From Bolinopsis microptera (Eukaryota; Ctenophora; Tentaculata; Lobata; Bolinopsidae): a stretch of 64,000 nt of DNA. Made by a program: the position numbers and the translations under genes. Positions 1-18,534 of this stretch are shown here, piece after piece (position 1 is the first letter of the stretch; every line of letters starts with the position of its first letter). Below the pieces are notes generated by a model. That model was not told where the DNA came from. It did no database searches and saw only the letters and a list, made by a program, of their open reading frames with translations. The DNA lies in NCBI RefSeq assembly GCF_026151205.1, contig NC_087072.1:2501375-2565374 (forward strand). Reading direction: 5' to 3'.

Positions 1-76
1 TGCAAAGCTCCTAACTTGTAATGAGTTTGTAGAGCACTCTGGTACCTATGTAATTCCCTCATTATTAAGGCCTTGG

Positions 77-130
77 TGGCCCAGTGGCGCGGCGTTGGGC
101 TAGTAATCGCAAAGTTGCTGGATCAATACC
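77..130 (+). promoter_or_regulatory. Internal Pol III promoter (A and B boxes) of the satellite unit
   Basis: TGGCCCAGTGGCG at 77-89 fits the A box and GGATCAATACC at 120-130 fits the B box, with tRNA-like spacing. The segment as a whole is tRNA-derived. Equivalent boxes lie at 354-407, 631-684 and 908-961. They imply transcription on the strand that carries the ribozymes. Confidence 0.8.
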
Positions 131-163
131 CGCCATCGGCAAAACCAACCTTGATGATTTGAG

Positions 164-206
164 CCATACTGATGAGTCCTAATAGGACGAAACACTGTGT
201 CTATGG
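164..206 (+). ncRNA. Type I hammerhead ribozyme, unit 1
   Basis: The conserved core CTGATGAG lies at 169-176. Stem II is GTCC/GGAC closed by TAAT (with an extra A), then GAAA. Stem III is minimal (ACA/TGT with a CTG loop), and the cleavage triplet GTC ends at 201. Stem I is CCATA (164-168) with TATGG (202-206). Predicted self-cleavage is between 201 and 202. All core bases are present, so activity is likely. Confidence 0.93.
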
Positions 207-440
207 ATAAATATGCTCGCCTAGTTTACTAAGCTTGAGCACTCTAGGGAATGAATAGATCTACCGCTCAGCTTAAATGCAAAGCTCCTAACTTGTAATG
301 AGTTTGTAGAGCACTCTGGTACCTATGTAATTCCCTCATTATTAAGGCCTTGGTGGCCCAGTGGCGCGGCGTTGGGCTAGTAATCGCAAGGTTGCTGGAT
401 CAATACCCGCCATCGGCAAAACCAACCTTGATGATTTGAG

Positions 441-483
441 CCATACTGATGAGTCCTAATAGGACGAAACACTGTGTCTATGG
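441..483 (+). ncRNA. Type I hammerhead ribozyme, unit 2
   Basis: Identical to the unit 1 ribozyme, shifted by 277 bp. The core, stem I-III and GTC cleavage triplet are complete, with predicted cleavage after 478. Confidence 0.93.
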
Positions 484-717
484 ATAAATATGCTCGCCTA
501 GTTTACTAAGCTTGAGCACTCTAGGGAATGAATAGATCTACCGCTCAGCTTAAATGCAAAGCTCCTAACTTGTAATGAGTTTGTAGAGCACTCTGGTACC
601 TATGTAATTCCCTCATTATTAAGGCCTTGGTGGCCCAGTGGCGCGGCGTTGGGCTAGTAATCGCAAGGTTGCTGGATCAATACCCGCCATCGGCAAAACC
701 AACCTTGATGATTTGAG

Positions 718-760
718 CCATACTGATGAGTCCTAATAGGACGAAACACTGTGTCTATGG
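718..760 (+). ncRNA. Type I hammerhead ribozyme, unit 3
   Basis: Identical to the unit 1 ribozyme, shifted by 554 bp, with predicted cleavage after 755. Together with its neighbours it would release 277-nt monomers from a multimeric transcript. Confidence 0.93.
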
Positions 761-994
761 ATAAATATGCTCGCCTAGTTTACTAAGCTTGAGCACTCTA
801 GGGAATGAATAGATCTACCGCTCAGCTTAAATGCAAAGCTCCTAACTTGTAATGAGTTTGTAGAGCACTCTGGTACCTATGTAATTCCCTCATTATTAAG
901 GCCTTGGTGGCCCAGTGGCGCGGCGTTGGGCTAGTAATCGCAAGGTTGCTGGATCAATACCCGCCATCGGCAAAACCAACCTTGATGATTTGAG

Positions 995-1037
995 CCATAC
1001 TGATGAGTCCTAATAGGACGAAACACTGTGTCTATGG
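995..1037 (+). ncRNA. Type I hammerhead ribozyme, last unit
   Basis: Fourth copy, complete through the 3' strand of stem I, with predicted cleavage after 1032. The repeat ends a few bases later, so this is the 3'-most functional unit of the array. Confidence 0.92.
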
Positions 1038-1040
1038 ATA

Positions 1041-1683
1041 TAATTATATATATATAGATTTCAAACTCATAATTATCTTTAATTGCAGTATTAGGAAAAA
1101 TTTATAAACCTATATAATTAAAGTTCACGAATGACCTGCGTCACGCGCGCGTCGGCTGATATCTAAGAACTTATTATCCGTTTATAGTACCCTCTTTACG
1201 TTCATTAACTACTTATTATTCAATATGAACCACCGATTAACTGTTTAACTGTTTAAGCGTACTACTGTATAATAACCTGTAGCCTCGGAAACTATTGGCT
1301 CCAATTTTATATCTGTAATGGGTTATAATAGTTCACTCATTATTAGTTTCCTGTTAGCGAAGTAGACATTTAACTTAGCAGAAGAGGACAAGCCGGACCG
1401 TATTGTGTTTTACTGCTCGTTACTTTTAATGGATACATTTACAAAATTAGTTTTTGCCGTTTCACTGATACTGTTATAGATAACACCGTTATCTTCAATT
1501 TGTTTATAATGGTTTTTGTTTCCATTTTAACCTTCCTTGCTAAAACACATTAAAATAAATCAACGCCTTCAACCTAAATGTGACACTTCAGTTTTGCAGG
1601 GTTAAATTTGAATTTTAAATCTCATAAATTTGTGAGACTTATACGTGTATTAACATTTAATATTTTAACATTAAAAGCTGAAG
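1041..1683. other. Upstream flank of GPCR 1, no gene seen
   Basis: Starts with a short TA microsatellite abutting the satellite end, followed by AT-rich unique-looking sequence. I see no exon or repeat. It presumably holds the promoter and 5' UTR of the receptor gene, but no TATA box or other site could be assigned with confidence. Confidence 0.6.
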
Positions 1684-2811
1684 ATGAGCAAAGTCTGTCC
1701 GGGCCCGAACTGCGAACAAAATACAAATGAAACAAATGGACCTTTAGAAGATAGGGGTGGATCGTCAGGAGATCCTATTCCACGTTCCTTTCTCTACACA
1801 ATGATTCCACTGAATCTGGTGGTTGGTGTAACTATCATCATCCTTAACTCTCTAGTCGGACACTTCTACAGAAAAGGTAAACGTAGCACCGCTGCTCTGC
1901 TCTATACCTACCTCACCGGCTGGGATGTCACCATGGGTGTCACCGCGGTGATACACGCAGTCTACATGATAATTACGGTGACATCAGATGTGAAAGCAGT
2001 AGAAGAGACCATGAAGGTATTGGTTTGCGCAGTGTACGTGATGACGAATCTAGCAGTAAGGTTGAGTGTCTTTGCCAACACAGTGTTGAGTGTGGTGAGA
2101 ACCATCAACATCTCCCAGCCTTTCTACCGAGTCAGAAGAAGGAACCTACACATTGTGTACTGGGTGTGCTTTGCTATTCATAATATTCTTTGTGCGGTTG
2201 ACATTTGGTTGATTTATACCAAAAAGATAAGAAATTCTGAATTTACGTTCCACACATTTCGAAATGATATGTTGCTCAGCCCTGTGCTTGGAGATACTAT
2301 TTTAGATACAATGATCCATGCACAAAATGGAACAACCTTTGAAAGGGACGCATTAGTCTCCAACGGATTCTTCCATCTTGCAACACTTATTGCAATCATA
2401 TGTCTTGCAATCCAAAGTAGAGTTCTGCTATGCAACCCTGATGCTAAAGCCATGCGAAAGGATGCAGCAAGCAGCAGCGTAGCTCCAGCACCCTCAACAA
2501 CCCAACCAGACGAACCTGGCTCTAAAGCTGAAGACTCTGAAAGGCAGAGCTCTGAGTGGAGGACCACCATCACCATCATCCAACTTACTACGGTCTTCTG
2601 TTTGTGTAACACTGTGTATACATTGTTTGTAATATGGCTGTTGGATGACACTAAAAAGCATAATGTTTCGTCCATAGAGATGTCAGATAGAATGTGCTTC
2701 TACGTTACCTCCACCTTCGTTCCTTTCTTGAACAGCCTGATAAACCCACTGATTCTCATAGTGAGGAGTGATGGTGTCAGGCAGTTTGTTAAAATTAAAC
2801 TTGGTTTTTGA
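1684..2811 (+). CDS. Class A-like GPCR 1, intronless
   Basis: A 375-residue receptor with a short N-terminus (NET glycosylation sequon near residue 15) and seven hydrophobic segments at about 35-62, 69-96, 111-141, 153-177, 227-250, 293-319 and 336-358. Class A landmarks are altered: TM1 has LNSLVG and TM2 has WD in place of LAxxD. TM3 ends VVRTI rather than E/DRY, TM6 lacks CWxP, and TM7 has NPLIL rather than NPxxY. The long third intracellular loop is Ser/Glu-rich. ECL2 has no cysteine to pair with the TM3 cysteine. A tandem paralogue lies 1.2 kb downstream. It probably acts at the plasma membrane in a lineage-specific receptor family; the ligand is unknown. An AATAAA at about 2968 may be its polyA signal. 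Confidence 0.92.
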   Translation: MSKVCPGPNCEQNTNETNGPLEDRGGSSGDPIPRSFLYTMIPLNLVVGVTIIILNSLVGHFYRKGKRSTAALLYTYLTGWDVTMGVTAVIHAVYMIITVTSDVKAVEETMKVLVCAVYVMTNLAVRLSVFANTVLSVVRTINISQPFYRVRRRNLHIVYWVCFAIHNILCAVDIWLIYTKKIRNSEFTFHTFRNDMLLSPVLGDTILDTMIHAQNGTTFERDALVSNGFFHLATLIAIICLAIQSRVLLCNPDAKAMRKDAASSSVAPAPSTTQPDEPGSKAEDSERQSSEWRTTITIIQLTTVFCLCNTVYTLFVIWLLDDTKKHNVSSIEMSDRMCFYVTSTFVPFLNSLINPLILIVRSDGVRQFVKIKLGF

Positions 2812-4008
2812 TCAGATTTCTTTAAAGAAACACTAAAAGACTTGGAGTCTTGGTACGATATAAATTCTATACCTTTCTTTAGTAGTAGTAGGAACTTTTG
2901 AAACCTTCTGTTTAGGTAGCATGTCTCTGGTGGAGCCACAATGATCATTCGCCAGTTCTGGTGGCTCAATAAATCACATTTTGTCTCAGAATAGAGTTAA
3001 GAGAGATTTGGACCACAAACTTACAAAAAATTACATTTGTCTACAAATTATTGATGGGACTGCTGAATACTGAAGAGATTGAATCTTTATGAAAAACACA
3101 GAAATGAACTCAAGCTATTAATCTGTCAATTTGATAGCGAATTCTAAGAACGAAATTAGAGATCCCAAAACTATTCATTCAATTTGTTCTTCAGGTGGCA
3201 GAATTTTAATGAGCGACGTAGAATCAGTGACATGCCTTGAATAAATGTTTATTGTAGAATTTAAATTTTGATGAATAATCATATCAGAACACTGAAGTAA
3301 ACTCTGGATTGATTTTTTGTTGTGAGAAATACAAAAGTGTTACAATTAATCGTTTAGATTCTTCTTTTTCCATGAACTTGCTGTACTTGTAAATTCTAGA
3401 AAAGATAGTTTTATTTTCTTCAAAAAGACTCGCATAATATTTCGTAGACACATTAAAAACTTAGCTCTATTTTGTTGTATTTATTATCACCAGTTTCTAA
3501 GGAAACAACTCAAAATAGAAATAGGCACTCGCACGTGCAGACGCAGGCACAGCTGGAGGTGATTAAATAGCACGTGCAAGCAGTACCAGCCAAATTACTG
3601 TTTTATGTACTAATAAAACAGCTGTGTCGTAAATGATTACTAACCTGGGATAGATCTGTCAACCGTACTTAGATAAATTAAACTAATCTGTTTGTAGGGT
3701 ACTGTGGGCTACTATTCCTCTAACTTAACAGATAATTATAAGTCGTCATGAGTATTTAATCTACGTAAAGGTGTCCTACGGTTAACAGTTAAAAAGAGAG
3801 ACCATTATTTTAATTATAATTACCGCGGTGTTTACAGGGATATAATGTAGACGGTTACTTTCACTGCCTGGAATTTGATGATGAAACTCTTTTACCGTAT
3901 ATCTTATTTGCCCGTTTTTTAGTTGTGCTCAATTAACTGATACTACATTACTTTGCTAGTTGTTGAAAAATAGAAGTTTAAACACTGTAAGATTATAAAA
4001 GTACTCGA
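2812..4008. other. Spacer between the two GPCR genes
   Basis: AT-rich. It contains a candidate AATAAA polyA signal near 2968 for GPCR 1 and presumably the GPCR 2 promoter, which includes a CACGTG near 3572. I saw no coding exon and no copine C-terminal exon on the minus strand. Confidence 0.55.
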
Positions 4009-5151
4009 ATGCAGGAAATGGCGCGAAATGATACGATGGATCAAACGAACGGAAATAAGGCCAATATAAACGACATTATAAACAATAATAAAAATGTTGC
4101 TATGAACAGTAACGCTATTACAAGTTCCTTCCTCTACACAATGATTCCACTAAATTTGGTGGTTGGTGTAACTATCATCATCCTTAACTCTCTAGTCGGA
4201 CACTTCTACAGAAAAGGTAAACGTAGCACCGCTGCTCTGCTCTATACCTACCTCACCGGCTGGGATGTCACCATGGGTGTCACCGCGGTGATACACGCAG
4301 TCTACATGATAATTTCGGTGACATCAGATGTGGAAGCAGTGGAAAAGACCATAAAGGTATTGGTTTGCGTAGTGTACGTGATGACGAATCTAGCAGGTAG
4401 GTTGAGTGTCTTTGCCAACACAGTGTTGAGTGTGGTGAGAACCATCAACATCTCCCAGCCTTTCTACCGAGTCAGAAGAAGGAACCTACACATTGTGTAC
4501 TGGGTGTGCTTTGTCTTCATTCTGATCCTCTGCGTTATTGATTTATGGCGCCTTTTAGTTTTAACTGAGAAAATGCCCATAATGATATTTCACGCAAAGA
4601 TGTTTCTCAATCCAGCTTTAGGATCTAGTCTCTTGGAACAGGCTTTAGATGATGGAACAAAGAATTCGGTCCCCTTAGTCGTAGAGTCAAGTGTGTCGAA
4701 CATCTTCTACCATTTAGCAACACTGATTGCTATCATCTGTCTGGTAATCCAAAGTAAAGTTTTACTTTTTAACTCTGATAGAAAGCATTTGATCAATGGA
4801 AAAGTTGGACCAGCCAGTGTAAACCGAAAAAATGGACAGCAAAGTGGAGTGGAACCTGAGGAAAAAAAGTCTGAAGAACGGAAATCTGAGTGGAAAACAA
4901 CCATTACCATTATACAGTTGACCAGTGTTTTCTGTTTGTGTAACACTGCGTACTCTGTTTCTGTGATCTGGCTGTTTGGGGACACTCAGAAACATGGTAG
5001 ACCTGACGGCCCTAAAATATCTGATCGCCTGATTTTATATGTCACTTCAGCCTTTGTTCCTTTTCTGAACAGTTTGATCAATCCCTTGATTCTTATATTT
5101 AGAAGTGACAGCATCCGGGTGTTTGTGAAAGCTCTCCTTGGACGAAAATGA
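4009..5151 (+). CDS. Class A-like GPCR 2, intronless tandem paralogue
   Basis: A 380-residue seven-transmembrane receptor with the same altered class A landmarks as its upstream neighbour: WD in TM2, VVRTI after TM3, NPLIL in TM7. The N-terminus (about 44 residues) is Asn-rich and unrelated to that of GPCR 1. TM1 to early TM4 is almost identical at DNA level (roughly 4128-4513 against 1788-2173). From mid TM4 through ECL2, TM5 and the third loop the two diverge sharply, and TM6-TM7 are moderately similar. The ATG at 4009 is the first in frame; a second Met at residue 4 is possible. AATAAA near 5392 is a candidate polyA signal. Ligand unknown. Confidence 0.92.
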   Translation: MQEMARNDTMDQTNGNKANINDIINNNKNVAMNSNAITSSFLYTMIPLNLVVGVTIIILNSLVGHFYRKGKRSTAALLYTYLTGWDVTMGVTAVIHAVYMIISVTSDVEAVEKTIKVLVCVVYVMTNLAGRLSVFANTVLSVVRTINISQPFYRVRRRNLHIVYWVCFVFILILCVIDLWRLLVLTEKMPIMIFHAKMFLNPALGSSLLEQALDDGTKNSVPLVVESSVSNIFYHLATLIAIICLVIQSKVLLFNSDRKHLINGKVGPASVNRKNGQQSGVEPEEKKSEERKSEWKTTITIIQLTSVFCLCNTAYSVSVIWLFGDTQKHGRPDGPKISDRLILYVTSAFVPFLNSLINPLILIFRSDSIRVFVKALLGRK

Positions 5152-5464
5152 GGCAAAAACAACATTGAACGACAAATATTGAACAAGTTTCCAGAATTCA
5201 ATGTAAACTGAACCCACCAGTCATCCGTGCTTTGTTTAAATACTAAAACTAAGCAGCTCGCCTTTTTGGTGGTAAATTATGGTAGAATCTGTAGATGTTT
5301 TAAATATTTTACATGAATGTTATAGCGTAGTGTGCTGATGTTACACCAAGTGTTATAACTCATTTCGGTATTATCTATTAATTTGGTTCGCGAAATAAAT
5401 TGATTGGTGGGATATCGCTTAACAAATGTATGCCTCGATGAGCGCAACTCATACATGTCTTGAT
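5152..5464. other. 3' flank of GPCR 2
   Basis: AT-rich sequence with a candidate AATAAA polyA signal near 5392. No gene recognised. Confidence 0.5.
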
Positions 5465-5507
5465 TAACGATGGACCTGGTTGAGTGACTCAACCAGGTCC
5501 ATCGTTA
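5465..5507. repeat. 43-nt near-perfect palindrome
   Basis: A 21-nt arm (5465-5485, starting TAACGATGG) is followed by one G and the exact reverse complement (5487-5507). No mismatch was seen. It lies between the convergent 3' ends of GPCR 2 and the visible part of the copine. It could be a cruciform-forming site, a foldback element or an RNA hairpin. Function unknown. Confidence 0.9.
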
Positions 5508-14368
<8,861 letters not shown>

Positions 14369-14454
14369 AGTGACCAATTTGAAATGCAGCAAAAAGTTTT
14401 ATCAAACCCGTTTTTGATCGGTCAAGTGATTCTTTATGAGATCATAAGTAAAAA

Positions 14455-16455
14455 GAATCCCCACCATCCCCAATATCCCCACTATCCCCACCATCCACAC
14501 TATCCTCACCATCCCCTCCATCCCCACCATCCCCATCATCCCCACTATCCACAATATCCCCGATATCCCCAAAATCCCCAATATCCCCACCATCCCCACT
14601 ATCCCCACTATCCCTACCATCCCCACCATCCCCACTATCCCTACCATCCCCACCATCCCTACCATCCCCACCATCCCCACCATCCCCACCATCCCCACCA
14701 TCCCCACCATCCCCACTATCCTCACCATCCCCACCATCCCCACCATACCCACCATCACCACCATCCCCACCATCCCTACCATCCCTACCATCCCCACCAT
14801 CCCCACCATCCCTACCATCCCCACCATCCCCACTATCCCTACCATCCCCACTATCCCTACCATCCCCACTATCCCTACCATCCCCACCATCCCCACTATC
14901 CCCATCATCCCCACTATCCCTACCATCCCCACCATCCCCACTATCCCCACCATCCCCACTATCCCTACCATCCCCGTCATCCCCATCATCCCCACTATCC
15001 CCACCATCCCCACCATCCCCACTATCCCTACCATCCCCACTATCCCTACCATCCCCACCATCCCCACCATCCCCACCATCCCCACCATCCCCACTATCCC
15101 CACCATCCCCACCATCCCCACCATCCCCATCATCCCCACCATCCCCACCATCACCACCATCCCCATCATCCCCACTATCCCCACCATCCCCACTATCCCT
15201 ACCATCCCCGTCATCCCCATCATCCCCACTATCCCCACCATCCCCACTATCCCTACCATCCCCACTATCCCTACCATCCCCACCATCCCCACCATCCCCA
15301 CCATCCCCACTATCCCTACCATCCCCACCATCCCCACCATCACCACGATCCCCACGATCCCCACCATCCCCACTATCCCCACCATCCCCACTATCCCTAC
15401 CATCCCCACCATCCCCACTATCCCTACCATCACCACCATCCCCATCATCCCCACTATCCCCACCATCCCCACCATCCCCACTATCCCTACCATCCCCACT
15501 ATCCCTACCATCCCCACTATCCCTACCATCCCCACTATCCCTACCATCCCCACTATCCCTACCATCCCTACCATCCCCACTATCCCCACTATCCCCACCA
15601 TCCCAACCATCCCTACCATCCCCACCATCCCCACTATCCCCACTATCCCCACTATCCCCACCATCCCTACCATCCCCACCATCCCTACCATCCCCACCAT
15701 CCCTACCATCCCTACCATCCCCACCATCCCCACTATCCCCACCATCCCCACTATCCCCACCATCCACATCATCCCCATCATCCCCACCATCCCCACTATC
15801 CCCACCATCCCCACTATCCCCACTATCCCTACCATCCCCACCATCCCCACCATCCCCACTATCCCTACCATCCCCACTATCCCTACCATCCCCACCATCC
15901 CCACCATCCCCACTATCCCCACCATCCCCACCATCCCCACCATCCCCACCATCCCTACCATCCCCACCATCCCTACCATCCCCACCATCCCCACCATCCC
16001 CACCATCCCCACTATCCCCGCCATCCCCACCATCCCCACTATCCCTACCATCCCCAATATCCCCACCATCCCCACCATCCCCATCATCCCCACTATCCCT
16101 ACCATCCCCACCATCCCCACCATCCCCACTATCCCCGCCATCCCCACTATCCCTACCATCCCCAATATCCCCACCATCCCCACCATCCCCATCATCCCCA
16201 CTATCCACACTATCCCTACCATCCCCACCATCCACACTATCCCCACTATCCCTACCATCCCCACCATCCCCACCATCCCCACTATCCCCACTATCCCTAC
16301 CATCCCCACCATCCCCACTATCCCCACTATCCCCACTATCCCTACCATCCCCACCATCCCCATCATCCACACTATCCCCACTATCCCTACCATCCCCACT
16401 ATCCCCACTATCCCTACCATCCCCACCATCCCCACCATCCCCAATATCCCCACTA
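14455..16455. repeat. 2.0-kb 9-bp satellite, G-quadruplex-prone on the minus strand
   Basis: About 220 tandem 9-bp units, mostly TCCCCACCA with TCCCCACTA and TCCCTACCA variants. The minus strand reads GGGGATGGT-like units, so a G-tract of 3-4 recurs every 9 nt. Long open frames in several registers are a by-product of the period of 9 and are not genes. The array begins about 90 bp upstream of the copine start codon on the copine's sense strand. Confidence 0.97.
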
Positions 16456-16940
16456 TCCAGTATCCACACTAAGAATACACAAGGCTATTAATGAATTACC
16501 ATCAAGCTCAATTCCATATGCAGGATTTTGGTGCAAATCTTTGTTCAAATCTGGCTTTTCTTCCGATTCTTGCGCGGGAGCCAGGAAGTTATACATTTCA
16601 AAATGTCTCGAAAAGCAAACAATTCTGCGAGTTGCGGGGGATTATACCCAAATATGCAGCGATTACGCAGGAATAGGTAGTGTTTCGCTACATTAGGATT
16701 GTAAAGCAGTAAGCAAGAGAAGTCAACCTGATTCACATAGAAAATAGACAATAATGAAATGGCCACATACACTACTGTCTATCCTACACACTGCTTTCGT
16801 CGCGTAACATAATTCAGTAATTCAAATCTGCAACCGTTCACTTCACCGTCACAACTCCTGGAGCTGATAACACTGAATACACACTAAGACTTCACACTGA
16901 GATTCACTACAAAACACCATCGACAGTATCTCCAGTGAGA
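16456..16940. other. Short unique stretch between satellite and LINE fragment
   Basis: No convincing gene. It may include the decayed 5' portion of the LINE fragment that follows. Confidence 0.4.
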
Positions 16941-17817
16941 CGATCACCTGCTACACAGACGGGTCACGCACAGACTCAGGTAGCGGGGCTGGCTATATCA
17001 TCACCACTGACAATAATAACACCACTCTAGAAGAGAGATCATTTAAGCTTCCTGATTATTGCACTGTTTATCAAACAGAGCTCACAGCCATCATCGAAGC
17101 TTGGAAATATCTCTCAACCTATACCAACACACATATCATCATACCTATATGGTCTGACAGTCTCTCCTCTATACAAGCTCCTTGCTTTCAACGAGGAGTA
17201 GAACTACAAGAGACTGTTATGACTCTCTCAATGCACTCGGATCCACTAACACTCTAGAGATCCGATGGATTGCAGCACATATCGGATTGAGGGGAAACGA
17301 AAAAGCAGGTGAGCTGGCCAAGCTTGGCACAACCAGTGAATCCGCTTTGAAGTGTCCAATTCCACAATCTTACATCAAACGTCTGATCGACGACAAAGTC
17401 ACCAGACTGAATCAGGAAACCTGGTTAACTGATGGTCCCAGACACACCAAAATGACACACTGCCACAAACACGTCAACATCATCAAAAATCTTAATACTA
17501 CACTCTGCAACATGAACAACAGACAAAATTACAGAACTGCAGTGCACCTTATCACGGGACACTGTGGCTTAACCAAACACCTCCACATCATTTGCAAATC
17601 AAGCACCAGTGCTTGTCCTATGTATGGCGGCGAAGAGGAGACTGTCTCCCACTTTCTAGGACAGTGCCCGGCTATTGCCCAAATAAGAGGGCAATATTTC
17701 CAGGTCTATGACCTCTCCGTCAATGACATATTTGACAACCAACACATCTCCACTATTGTGGACCGCACCAAACGCTTAATTGTGCCAAAGGAGGTGGACC
17801 AGACTGGTGTGACATAG
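16940..17817 (+). pseudogene. Non-LTR retrotransposon fragment: RNase H and C-terminal zinc motif
   Basis: An I-clade-like ORF2 C-terminus in two frames. The first frame (from 16943) has YTDGS, GSGAGYI, VYQTELTAI and IWSDS, the RNase H Asp, Glu and Asp motifs. After a one-base frameshift near 17180 the second frame continues with LEIRWIAAHIGLRGNEKAG. The family's fourth catalytic Asp (NExAD) is Gly here. It ends with a CPMYGGEEETVSHFLGQCP Cys/His motif typical after RNase H in such elements. The RT part is missing. A dead 5'-truncated insertion. Confidence 0.88.
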
Positions 17818-18534
17818 CGACTACTCACACGTTGTCTCAGCCTATCTTTCTTTTCCACACCCAGCATGTACTTAAGCGTTCCTTCATGACTCATCCCCCC
17901 TCATAAAACTTGCCACCATCTTCCACTATACACATTTGATATCTCCGGCAACCTCCTCCAGGGTTACCATACCCCAGAGGTAGGCGGAGCATCCTCATGC
18001 TATCATCTCGTGGGCCATCCAGGCCTAGCCTCTCTTTAAAAAAAACATTACTGGTAACTATGTGATAACAATGTTTAAAACTTACCCCAACCAACGAACC
18101 CATCTGCTGATCCACCGACCTTATCTTCTCCAACTTTCTCTTCAGAAAACGCAGGCATACTATTATCTAGAGTTACAAATTTAAGTTAAAAATGAGAGTT
18201 AAAATGAGAAATGAATCGGAGGTAAGGAAGATGTTGTTTCCAGATGTAGTACAGTCTACCCCCGTCCCCCATTATACTGTTACTACCGGCATAAAACGTA
18301 TGTATATTGTATAGACTGTAAACGTAACACAGAATACCATTGTTTACTATTCATTAACTATTGCAACAACTTCAACCAATGATAACTCAATTGAATAGCG
18401 GACACTTCACGACATTTCATCATTATATATATAATAGTACAATAAATTATATGCCCTGAATTATGAATCTTATAAAAATCAGAAAAAATCAAAGTACCAA
18501 AACAACTAGAGTACAACAAACAGATATAATATTA
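17818..18534. other. Downstream of LINE fragment and of HSD17B8, no gene
   Basis: Includes the probable 3' tail of the LINE fragment and the 3' UTR of HSD17B8 (minus). No exon recognised and no clear AATAAA on the minus strand near 18534. Confidence 0.45.

Larger units (their letters stand above)
1..1040 (+). repeat. Tandem 277-bp hammerhead-ribozyme/tRNA-like satellite (about 3.75 units, open at left edge)
   Basis: Units begin at 1, 278, 555 and 832, exactly 277 bp apart. The only difference I saw is A instead of G at position 113 of the first unit. Each unit carries a tRNA-like Pol III promoter (A and B boxes) followed about 34 nt later by a type I hammerhead ribozyme. The last unit stops at about 1040, 8 nt after its ribozyme cleavage site, and runs into a short TA-rich stretch. 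The architecture matches known self-cleaving SINE-like satellites such as schistosome Sm-alpha and metazoan retrozymes. The near-perfect unit identity suggests recent amplification or homogenisation. The array continues off the left edge, so copy number is unknown. Confidence 0.95.

Noticed and set aside
2214-2675. Minus-strand frame inside GPCR 1
   Set aside because: Antisense shadow of an unambiguous receptor gene.
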